38,329 nucleotides of DNA, taken from NCBI RefSeq assembly GCF_020144665.1, contig NZ_JAAHBQ010000057.1, positions 1-38,329 on the forward strand, given 5' to 3'. The translations under genes and the position numbers were made by a program. This DNA comes from Oscillatoria salina IIICB1 (GTDB taxonomy: Bacteria; Cyanobacteriota; Cyanobacteriia; Cyanobacteriales; SIO1D9). Of this stretch, positions 9,301 through 17,345 are shown one piece after another (positions within the stretch are counted from its first letter, which is position 1; the number at the start of each line of letters is the position of its first letter). The notes below the pieces were generated by a model, which was given only the letters and a program-made list of their open reading frames with translations, was not told the DNA's origin and searched no databases.

Positions 9301-12300
9301 TCCCCACCCGTAAAGTTAATTTCTCCAGCAGTTAGAATTAAGGGAAAATCACCGATATTCAACTCTCCAAAGGAAATTGTCGCGTTATCAAGTTGAAACT
9401 CGCTTGAATTTTCGAGAGTAGTTTCCCCCGCAAAGGTAATATTGTCGTTAGTTGTCGTAATATTTCCTGCTAGAAAAACTGCACCCGTACCATTTTGATT
9501 AAATTCGCCATCGAGGTTAAGATTATCATTAATGTCTAATAAACCTGTGTTGGTGATGGTTAGACTTCCTTGGTTAGTAGTTGTGAGTTGAGAGTTGAAG
9601 GTAATATTTTCTCCACTAAGAGCCACATTCCCTAAAGCTGTTACACTACCAATTGCACCTGTAAAATCTACATTTCCCGTACCAGCATCGATAGTTAAAT
9701 CTTGTTGTCCATCAATTGTACCGCTAAAGAAGATATTACCAATTCCTACACCTGTAGCGAGATTAGCATTATTACTTAGGATGAGATTTCCACCAACAAA
9801 GATATCTTCTCCCTCAGTAATTATATCTGCGCCGAGAGCGATCGCGTCACTATTCAGCGTAATTGAACTATTATCTGTAGCGATAAGGTTTCCTTGTATG
9901 TTAATTTCTCCCGTCCCCGTTTGCAAGATTACTGGGTCGGAGAAATTACTTTCACCAACAATGTTAAGATTACTACTACTCTGGGTATCTCCAATTATCA
10001 AGGAAGTAAAGCCATTACTCAAAGCATTTATTTCTACATTTGTCAAGTCTAAATTTTCGGTATTTCCGCTTCCTCCAAATTCGATATTCTGAGTAATATC
10101 TGCGGTTTGGAGAGTCAGAGTATTTGTACCTGTGACGGAATTTTCCCCACCCGTAAAGTTAATTTCTCCAGCAGTTAAAGTTAAGGGAAAATCACCGATA
10201 TTCAACGCAGCGAAGGAAATTGTTGCGTTGTCAAGTTGAAACTCGTTTGCATTTTCGAGAGTTGTTTCACTTGCAAAGGTAATATTGTCGTTAGTTGTCG
10301 TAATATTTCCTGCTAGAAAAACTGCACCTGTACCATTTTGATTAAATTCGCCATCGAGGGTAAGATTAGCATTAATGTCTAATAAACCTGTGTTGGTGAT
10401 GGTTAGACTTCCTTGGTTAGTAGTTGTGAGTTGAGAGTTGAAGGTAATATTTTCTCCACTAAGAGCCACATTCCCTAAAGCTGTTACACTACCAATTGCA
10501 CCTGTAAAATCTACATTTCCCGTACCAGCATCGATAGTTAAATCTTGTTGTCCATCAATTGTACCGTTAAAGAAGATATTACCAATTCCTACACCTGTAG
10601 CGAGATTAGCATTATTACTTAGGATGAGATTTCCACCAACAAAGATATCTTCTCCCTCAGTAATTATATCTGCGCCGAGAGCGATCGCGTCACTATTCAG
10701 CGTAATTGAACTATTATCGATACCGATAAGGTTTCCTTGAATGTTAATTTCTCCTGTCCCCGTTTGCAAGATTACTGGGTCGGAGAAGCTAGTTTCACCA
10801 ACAATGTTAAGATTGCTACTACTGTCAGTACGTCCAATTGTCAAGGAAGTAAAACCATTACTCAAAGCATTTAATTCCGCATTTGTCAAGTCTAAATTTT
10901 CGGTATTTCCGCTTCCTCCAAATTCGATATTCTGAGTAGTATCTGCGGTTTGGAGAGTGAGAGTATTTGTACCTGTTACGGAGTTTTCCCCACCCGTAAA
11001 GTTAATTTCCCCAGCAGCTAAAATTAAGGGAAAATCACCGATATTCAACTCTCCAAAGGAAATTGTCGCGTTATCAAGTTGAAACTCGCTTGAATTTTCG
11101 AGAGTAGTTTCACCCGTAAAGATAATATTGTCGTTAGTTGTCGTAATATTTCCTGCTAAGAAAACTTCACCTGTGCCATTTTGATTAAATTCGCCATCGA
11201 GGGTAAGATTAGCATTAATGTCTAAGTTTCCCGTATTCGTAACAGTCAGACTACCTTCGTTGAGAGTTTGGACAATAGAATTGACAGTAATATCTTGTCC
11301 AGAAAGGGTTAAATTGACTAAAGGTGTGAGACTACCCACAGCATCGGTAAATTCCAGATTACCAGAGCCAGTAGCGATCGCCAAATTTTGACTACCATCT
11401 ACCCTACCATTAAAAATAAGATCGCCTAAACCTGTTCCTGTGGTTATTACCACATCGTTATTTAAGAATACATCACCAGCAAAGATCAGATTTTCTCCGA
11501 TTGTCGTAAGATTAGCAGCAAGTTGAATTAATCCTGTACCTGTTTCGAGAATAGCTGGTACATTGAAAACAATCGGATTAACAACGATAATCTCACCACT
11601 ACCACTGTCACTACCAATCGTTACTAAGTTAAACTCCGCCAAATTAGCAACTTCAGTCTCAGTTAAACTCAAAGCGTCTTCACTAAGCGAACCTAATTCT
11701 ATATTGCGGCTCGGAGTACCTGTTTGCAAGTCTAAATTTCCCGTCCCCGTTAACTCACCAGTCCAATTCAAGTCATCAGCGATTAAACTGAGATCGTTGC
11801 TACCAGCGAACAAATCTCCATTCAAGTTAATCGTACCGCTAACAGCATTCAAAGTCACCGGAGTCGTGAGACTTGTCACACCATTGAGAGTAATATCGTT
11901 ATCTTCAGTAACAATATCTTGAGGAGTAAGATTAGCCGCAGTTAAAGTAATTGCAGCATCATCGATACCTGTAATTGTACCATTCGCGACAATTCTCCCT
12001 GCAACTCCTGGGGCTTGAATTATCACCGGGTCTTGGAAAATGATATTATTGGCGATCGTAATCTCACCATTTCCGTCATTTGCACCAATAATAATCTCGC
12101 TAAACCCATTAGCTAGACTTGCTAGTTCATTTGCATTCAAATCTAAGCTATTCTCGCTACTGGGATCATTCCCGATTACTATAGCTAAATCTAGTGTACT
12201 TGGTTGCAGGGAAATCGATCCTGTCCCGCTAAGAGAGTTATTCCCTCCAGCGAAATTTATTTCATCACCAACCAGCGTCAAGTTATTACTCGCTGCATTT

Positions 12301-15300
12301 AAACTACTATTAAGGCTAATTGTCCCAGTTCCAGTCGTAAAAGTCACCGCATTGAGAACATTTACGGGACTATTGAAGATTAAATCGTTATTATCAATCG
12401 TAATATCACCTGCAACGGTAACTTCTGTTGCATTGTTGACTTCTAACCCTCCAAGCGGTATCGTTGCACCAAGATTATCTGTAAATTGTACAACTCCGTT
12501 ACCAGCTTCGATAGTTAAAGGTTGATTTCCGTCAATAGTATTGTTGAAAGTAACATCTCCGTTACTGTTGGTAATTTCCACTGGAATTGTCAGAGTTACT
12601 GCACCGTCAAGCAAGATATCATTATTAGTAGTGTTGAGATTACCTGGAATTATCGTCTCAGCAGTGAAATTAATTCCACCTCCATTACTTGCGTCTAAAA
12701 TTCCCAAACTTGTATCGATAATACCATTACTGCTATCAATACTAATTTCCCCACCATTGGTAAGAATGTTGTTGGTGGTAATATCCTGCGTCGCTGCTAA
12801 AGTTAGATCGGCAGTTCCCGCAGCAGTTACAATATCATTGAGTGTAATTCCTCCCGTACCAGCAGCAAAGATAAGATTATTGTTGAGAGTTATGGGACTA
12901 TTAATTAAGATATCGCCATCGGTAGTAAGATTAGATCCAACCGTCAAGTTACTCGCACTACCGACAGTTAACCCAGTCAAAGGTAAAATACCCCCAACTT
13001 CGTCACCCAAAGCAATTGTCCCAATACCCGCAGCCAGAGTAAGATTATTATTGCCCTCGATTGTACCGCTAATCGTAATATTTCCAATTCCTGTATCCGT
13101 ACTGAGGGTAGCAGGAGTAGCGAGGATGAGATTACCATTGAGATTAATATCGTTATTTTCGGTAAAGATATTTCCTAGAGTAATATTTCCATTCGTACTG
13201 AGGGTAATTGCTGCATCATCGTTACCAAAGATCGTACCATTAACGAGGATTGTTCCAGTTCCAGATTGAATAGTGGCGCGATCGCGTAAACTAATCTCAT
13301 CAATATTAATATTCCCACTTCCGTCGCTACTTCCGAAAGTCAACGAATTGAAACCATTTGCAAATGTATCTATTTCCTCGCTGGTGAGATTGAAATTTTC
13401 TCCCTCCCCACCCAAACTAATTTCCTCTGTCACCGTCGCAGGTTGCAAGATTAAGTTACTCGTACCTGTAATTGAATCTTCTCCACCTGTAAAATTAAGA
13501 TCGTCAGCAATTAGTGTCAGATTAGCATCACCAATTGCAAAGCTACCATTGAAACTTATTGTCCCAGTTCCCACATTAAAAGTAGCATCGTTTGTATCGT
13601 TCAGCGTAACTGCACTATTAAACGTCAGATTAGCATTATCCGTCGTAATCTGATTCGGAACAAAAGTATTTCCAGCGTTACTAATAGTTAACTCACCAAT
13701 GGGGTCATTATCGCCCAAATTACCGTCAAACTGAATTATACCAGTTCCCGCCGCCAAATTAAGATTACCCGTCCCATCGAGAGTATCGCTAAAAGTGATA
13801 TTTCCTGCACCAATATCCGTACTCAAGGTAACATTAGCATTATCCGTCAAATTGACTTGACCGCCGAAAATGAGATTCTGATTTTCAGTCGTCACATTAG
13901 CATTCAGGTTAATAGTGGGTGCATTAAATGTAAAGCTAGCATTACCACTCCCAACTAAATTACCGTCAACCAAAATAGTCCCGGTTTGCGTTTGTAAGAC
14001 TACCGGAATACCAAAATTTACTTCACCCGCGACATTAATATCCCCACTTCCCTCCGCTGAACCAATCGTCAGCGTACTAAAATTATCCTGCAATGCAGCA
14101 ATTTCGGCTGCGGTGAAATCTAGTGCATCTGTACCGCCCAAACCACCAATTTCAATATTTTGGTTAGCTAATGTTGGTTGTAAGAAAATCTCGCTGTTAC
14201 CGATAACTGAATTTTCCCCACCGTTGAAATCAATTTCGCTTGCTTCAAGAGTGAGAGAATTACTTCCCGTGGTTAAAGTGTCGTTGAAAGTAAGAATTCC
14301 CGTCCCTGCATTTAGCGTAGCATTATTAGTGAGGTTGAATGGCGCATTAAAAGTTACATTTCCGTTATCAGTGGTGAGATTATCGGCTAAATTAACTATT
14401 GTTGCATTATTTACTGTTAAACTCGCTAATGGTGTATTTTCACCTACTGCTGCTTGAAATTCTATTGTCCCTCCAGCGTTAAGAGTAAGATTATTTGTAC
14501 CATCAACAGTTTCCCTAAAAATAATCTCACCTGCGACATTTCCTGTATCCAAAGTTAGGTCATTATTAATAGTTGTCGCACCATTAAAGTTTAACGAACC
14601 TCCACCAGTATTAATTGTATCATTTAAAATTATCCCGGCGGTAGTTGCATTATTATTAGGAATAAATTCAATATTTCCACCTGTGTTATTAATTGAACTA
14701 GAATCAATTGCACCTACATTAATAATCCCATCGGTTTTGAGGATAATTGTACCACCTGCACCAGTCGTCGAATAACTGTTAACTATACCACCACTAATAT
14801 CAATTGTTCCACCATTCGTGCTAACTAAATTAATGGTCGCACCATTACCCGTTACATTATTACTTTCTGAATAACCATCGATATTGGTAGTAATAATATC
14901 CCCGAATGCCGTAATATTAATATTTCCTGCATTTCCATCGAAACTACGAACATCAATAACTGTAGTTCCTCTACCAAAGAAACTTACCGAACCCTGACTG
15001 CTAGTAATATTTATATCACTAGAGTCTCCTTGAACGCTCAATGTAATAAGACTACCAAGAACAATATCATTAGGAGCCGAAATATTAATATTACCAGCTA
15101 TACCTGGACCCTCATTAAGTGTACTAATTAAGCCAGTTTCAAAATTCTCAGGTTCACCACTAACATTTACAAATTTAATACCTCCATTTCGACTAACAAT
15201 TGTAACATCACCACTATCCCCCATTGGCATTACACCTGGTGTTCCACCAGCAAAAGTTTGTATACAGAATGTAGCGCTAGTACAATTAATTGTAATATCT

Positions 15301-17087
15301 TCATTAGCTATTAAATTAATATCTCCTGAATCTTCAATAGCCGAAAAAGAAGTTACACTACCTTCAATAGTTAAACTTCCACCAGCCTCAACAGTGATAT
15401 TACCACCATTACCAGTAGTATTAGAAACAATACCTCGAAGAAATCCAGTTGAAATATTTCCACCAGCAGTTATAGTTAAATCGCCAGCATTATTACCAGA
15501 CTGACTTGTCTCTAAACTTCCTGTATTAATATCTCCTTGAGCATCTAAAATAATTATAGGAGTGCCAGGAATATTAGCATTTTCATTAACATTTTCTATT
15601 TGAATACTAGCACCGGATCTTAAAATTAAGGCACGATTATTACTTAAAATATATTCATCTGTTCCTGGAACAGCATTATTAATTGTTTCATCCGGTGTAG
15701 TAATTACAATATCACCAGTGAAAGTAATATCGCCGCTTCCTGAAGTTGTGTCTACTTTTAAAGATGCACCTGTATAACCACCCATCAAAGGATCGCCAGA
15801 TACAGTCATAATTGGGTCATACAAACTAAGAAAATCCGCAGGTTTACCAGCTAAATCAAGAATTGAAAAATTACCACCACTTTGAAAATGAGCATCCAGA
15901 GAAATAACGCCATCACTAATAATAAAAGTATCACCATTACTAACAAATGGAGTTTGGGGATGATTCAGCGCTAAAATATCAATGCTTTGATTACCTTGAA
16001 TATATAAATCTCCACCAGCGAAAGCAAGAAAAGGATTAGTTAAACTATCTCTTGCTAACACTGTATCCCGCGCAATTAAACTTAAATCTCCACTGGTAAT
16101 TAACTGACTTTCATTTAAAATTAAGTTACTCGCGGCGGCTAAATTAGCTGCACCAGCAGTTAAATTTTTAACCACAACATCGCCAGTTTGTACGGGGATT
16201 GCCGCAGGATTCAACTGTATGGTATTATCGGGATTAACTGCTACTCCTGTCACTCCCACATTAGCGCCAACTGTCAGTAATTCTGGTAACATTAAGGGAG
16301 TAATTGGTAAAGGATTACCGACCGAATCAGTCGGAATTTCTATCTCTAAACTAAGAAGTTGTCCCGCTTGACTAATTCTTACAAGTGAGGTTCCAGGGAC
16401 AGAAGTAATTGTAATATTTCCACCTGGTGCTTCGATAGTACCCGTACTAATTACACTTCCCCCAACTAAAGATAAATTTTGTCCCTCGCTAACAGCTAAT
16501 TCCCCAGCATTAATAATACTTCCCGGCTGCAAAGTATCAAAACGAAAAGAGTTAGGATTACCAACTAAATCAAGATAATTATTAGTTCCAAAAGCACTAA
16601 ACAAACCACCATCAAAGCCAATACCTGTTGCGGTAGTTGCTGTAAAAGAAGCAGGAACATTCAGGGTTGCATTTGCACCAAAAATAATTCCTGCGGGATT
16701 CATTAAATAAAGGTGAGAATTTCCTCCAGTAACTTCAATTAAACCATTAATAATCGAAGGGTCGCCACCAACAACCCGACCTAAAATGTTACGAATTTGG
16801 GGGTCAGATAAAAAAGTAGCGATTTGATTTTTGTCAAGTCCAAATTGAACAAAACTGTGAAAAAGATTTGCACCATCCTGAGAAAGACTTCCCCCGTCAA
16901 TATTGAAGCGAGAGCCGTCTGGTGTTACGATTGTTCCTGTGCCGTCTGATGCGGGAATGATTGATTGTGCTTGAGCTAGGGAGGTATTGACTAACCAAAG
17001 TAAGGAGAAAATCAATCCTAGTAGAGGTACTTTACCAAGCACTTTGATGAAGAATGGTAAGTAATTTTGCTGAGTATGAGAATACAC
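6357..17087 (-). CDS. Giant filamentous-haemagglutinin-type exoprotein with C-terminal CHAT domain
   Basis: A single open frame of 3576 residues. The start is GTG at 17085-17087, with a strong AGGAGGA ribosome site just upstream. Residues 1-41 form a signal peptide ending in AQA. Residues ~42-190 match the haemagglutination (two-partner secretion) domain, including NSHLYLMNPAGIIFG. Residues ~200-3090 are a long Gly/Asn/Thr/Ile-rich repeat region predicted to fold as a right-handed beta-helix. A linker with YREEPFPLEEYFTRAYERYL follows. The C-terminal ~250 residues are a CHAT domain with His3413 (HLGTHG) and Cys3459 (SACETALG), and the conserved ending SWSFFTIVGSPW. It is probably exported by an FhaC/ShlB-type pore, which is not in this window, and displayed at the surface. 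A surface adhesin with a caspase-like peptidase is the inferred role. Convergent with the DUF928-like gene. Confidence 0.92.
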   Translation of the reverse strand: MYSHTQQNYLPFFIKVLGKVPLLGLIFSLLWLVNTSLAQAQSIIPASDGTGTIVTPDGSRFNIDGGSLSQDGANLFHSFVQFGLDKNQIATFLSDPQIRNILGRVVGGDPSIINGLIEVTGGNSHLYLMNPAGIIFGANATLNVPASFTATTATGIGFDGGLFSAFGTNNYLDLVGNPNSFRFDTLQPGSIINAGELAVSEGQNLSLVGGSVISTGTIEAPGGNITITSVPGTSLVRISQAGQLLSLEIEIPTDSVGNPLPITPLMLPELLTVGANVGVTGVAVNPDNTIQLNPAAIPVQTGDVVVKNLTAGAANLAAASNLILNESQLITSGDLSLIARDTVLARDSLTNPFLAFAGGDLYIQGNQSIDILALNHPQTPFVSNGDTFIISDGVISLDAHFQSGGNFSILDLAGKPADFLSLYDPIMTVSGDPLMGGYTGASLKVDTTSGSGDITFTGDIVITTPDETINNAVPGTDEYILSNNRALILRSGASIQIENVNENANIPGTPIIILDAQGDINTGSLETSQSGNNAGDLTITAGGNISTGFLRGIVSNTTGNGGNITVEAGGSLTIEGSVTSFSAIEDSGDINLIANEDITINCTSATFCIQTFAGGTPGVMPMGDSGDVTIVSRNGGIKFVNVSGEPENFETGLISTLNEGPGIAGNINISAPNDIVLGSLITLSVQGDSSDINITSSQGSVSFFGRGTTVIDVRSFDGNAGNINITAFGDIITTNIDGYSESNNVTGNGATINLVSTNGGTIDISGGIVNSYSTTGAGGTIILKTDGIINVGAIDSSSINNTGGNIEFIPNNNATTAGIILNDTINTGGGSLNFNGATTINNDLTLDTGNVAGEIIFRETVDGTNNLTLNAGGTIEFQAAVGENTPLASLTVNNATIVNLADNLTTDNGNVTFNAPFNLTNNATLNAGTGILTFNDTLTTGSNSLTLEASEIDFNGGENSVIGNSEIFLQPTLANQNIEIGGLGGTDALDFTAAEIAALQDNFSTLTIGSAEGSGDINVAGEVNFGIPVVLQTQTGTILVDGNLVGSGNASFTFNAPTINLNANVTTENQNLIFGGQVNLTDNANVTLSTDIGAGNITFSDTLDGTGNLNLAAGTGIIQFDGNLGDNDPIGELTISNAGNTFVPNQITTDNANLTFNSAVTLNDTNDATFNVGTGTISFNGSFAIGDANLTLIADDLNFTGGEDSITGTSNLILQPATVTEEISLGGEGENFNLTSEEIDTFANGFNSLTFGSSDGSGNINIDEISLRDRATIQSGTGTILVNGTIFGNDDAAITLSTNGNITLGNIFTENNDINLNGNLILATPATLSTDTGIGNITISGTIEGNNNLTLAAGIGTIALGDEVGGILPLTGLTVGSASNLTVGSNLTTDGDILINSPITLNNNLIFAAGTGGITLNDIVTAAGTADLTLAATQDITTNNILTNGGEISIDSSNGIIDTSLGILDASNGGGINFTAETIIPGNLNTTNNDILLDGAVTLTIPVEITNSNGDVTFNNTIDGNQPLTIEAGNGVVQFTDNLGATIPLGGLEVNNATEVTVAGDITIDNNDLIFNSPVNVLNAVTFTTGTGTISLNSSLNAASNNLTLVGDEINFAGGNNSLSGTGSISLQPSTLDLAIVIGNDPSSENSLDLNANELASLANGFSEIIIGANDGNGEITIANNIIFQDPVIIQAPGVAGRIVANGTITGIDDAAITLTAANLTPQDIVTEDNDITLNGVTSLTTPVTLNAVSGTINLNGDLFAGSNDLSLIADDLNWTGELTGTGNLDLQTGTPSRNIELGSLSEDALSLTETEVANLAEFNLVTIGSDSGSGEIIVVNPIVFNVPAILETGTGLIQLAANLTTIGENLIFAGDVFLNNDVVITTGTGLGDLIFNGRVDGSQNLAIATGSGNLEFTDAVGSLTPLVNLTLSGQDITVNSIVQTLNEGSLTVTNTGNLDINANLTLDGEFNQNGTGEVFLAGNITTTNDNIIFTGETTLENSSEFQLDNATISFGELNIGDFPLILAAGEINFTGGENSVTGTNTLTLQTADTTQNIEFGGSGNTENLDLTNAELNALSNGFTSLTIGRTDSSSNLNIVGETSFSDPVILQTGTGEINIQGNLIGIDNSSITLNSDAIALGADIITEGEDIFVGGNLILSNNANLATGVGIGNIFFNGTIDGQQDLTIDAGTGNVDFTGAIGSVTALGNVALSGENITFNSQLTTTNQGSLTITNTGLLDINANLTLDGEFNQNGTGAVFLAGNITTTNDNITFASETTLENANEFQLDNATISFAALNIGDFPLTLTAGEINFTGGENSVTGTNTLTLQTADITQNIEFGGSGNTENLDLTNVEINALSNGFTSLIIGDTQSSSNLNIVGESNFSDPVILQTGTGEINIQGNLIATDNSSITLNSDAIALGADIITEGEDIFVGGNLILSNNANLATGVGIGNIFFSGTIDGQQDLTIDAGTGNVDFTGAIGSVTALGNVALSGENITFNSQLTTTNQGSLTITNTGLLDINDNLNLDGEFNQNGTGAVFLAGNITTTNDNITFAGETTLENSSEFQLDNATISFGELNIGDFPLILTAGEINFTGGENSVTGTNTLTLQTADITQNIEFGGSGNTENLDLTNVEINALSNGFTSLIIGSPDSNGNINIFSNLSFNDPVTIQTQTGEMQISGEITGLNNSSITLLSPTINLNSNVTTANENITFGGNLFLETDVEISTNTQAGDIIFAGTIDGTQQLRLSAGTGNINFQQIVGENSPLADLTIDSAANIFIAGGIITDNSNQEYNAPVTLTGDTIFNTGIGEGDINFNSDLNSETGETNNLTLSAGEGKISFNNPVGLEQELGDIIISSATQLTSNSTIEAGSLFYTSGIEDILLQGDITTTAPAGVELATQANIVTENITSNGGQINLSSDTGNINVGNLDASSTTDNGGNISLSTATGTVTSNDLNTSGVSSGGNITVEALISINAGLLNSSATIGDGGNITLDPINDIEVTAINAQGGTNGSGGDVDITTQAFFRATGTFTDQNNLQVSISTAGGAGTGSVTIRHDGGARFVPFDVGDATINGTAGAISTGSDNSILSFRSFPGPYTQENISLITSPQFSQFVVEGILSEESPEKLPNAYREEPFPLEEYFTRAYERYLSQNPELAEVDIKSLEEIQNELGLIEKLTGEKPALVYAVFDPQPVFSSSNHQAELDGTVNEGQLLQIAPNYEQENIKFEEKLSIVLVTSQGNPIFVPVEITRKELERLIGNFGSLVSASNNRYLPKAQELYDLLIKPIEEHLEAQEVTNIAFIMDTNLRSLPLAALHNGQQFLVEKYSIGLMPSMSLTNTRYRDINEFDALVMGTSNFDQAKSPLIKTPLPGVTAEMSFLTNFWQETKKLSDEKFTINNLRENKRFGIIHLGTHGKFQDGPPSDSFIQFWGNQKLTLAEIRELGLGNPKTPTELLVLSACETALGNEDAELGFGGLAHQAGVKSVVASLIEVPDVKTAALITQFYYNLTTAPIKAEALRQAQLALINGEVELENGYLFGPGLPSEGLKIPENNGSLTSEKLQHPSSWSFFTIVGSPW
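9148..11225 (-). repeat. In-frame 843-bp tandem repeat (about 2.5 copies) in the giant exoprotein gene
   Basis: The sequence repeats with a period of exactly 843 bp (281 codons). For example, CCAATTATCAAGG occurs at 9148 and 9991 with a near-copy at 10834, and the segment ending ATTAATGTCTAA ends near 10382 and 11225. The repeats encode residues ~1955-2647. Long stretches are identical at the DNA level, including synonymous sites, and flanking sequence decays gradually into more diverged beta-helix repeats. This indicates recent tandem duplication or gene conversion inside an older repeat family. The frame is kept, so copy number changes would only change the length of the beta-helix. Confidence 0.9.
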
Positions 17088-17345
17088 CCTCTCTCCTCCT
17101 CCAGTAACAACTGCACTTGAGGCTTTATCTTCAAGTTTACGGTCAAAAAACTGAGCTAAATATAAACTTTTGAAAAAGAATTTTATTCTTTAGGAACTTT
17201 GTTGTAGAAAATCCAATGTGACAAGTAAGCAAACAAGTCACGAGAAAGAAGCGGGAGTGCTTCCTCCCTCGCTGGAAAGACTAGGGAGGAAGCACGACTC
17301 GGCTGCTAAAGCAGCAACTAAAAACGTCTCTCTAATCTCAAGAAC
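17088..17345. promoter_or_regulatory. Divergent intergenic region with inverted repeats
   Basis: This region separates the leftward exoprotein gene from the rightward biosynthetic operon and must hold promoters for both, though I cannot place -35/-10 boxes with confidence. It holds a perfect 13-bp inverted repeat, GTGCTTCCTCCCT at 17257-17269 and AGGGAGGAAGCAC at 17283-17295, with a 13-base spacer. A small GCTGC-TAAA-GCAGC hairpin follows at 17302-17315, then the ATG at 17346. An AT-rich hairpin (AAAGAAT-TTT-ATTCTTT, 17175-17191) lies nearer the exoprotein side. The 13-bp repeat could be an operator or a leader hairpin; there is no T-run to make it a standard terminator. Confidence 0.5.

Noticed and set aside
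9148-11225. Possible CRISPR or other direct-repeat array
   Set aside because: The unit is 843 bp, in frame and coding; there are no short repeats with unique spacers.
7775-14457. Many open frames on the plus strand and one on the minus strand within the giant exoprotein gene
   Set aside because: They mirror the repeat composition of the beta-helix gene, recur with its 843-bp period, and have no family-like sequence.
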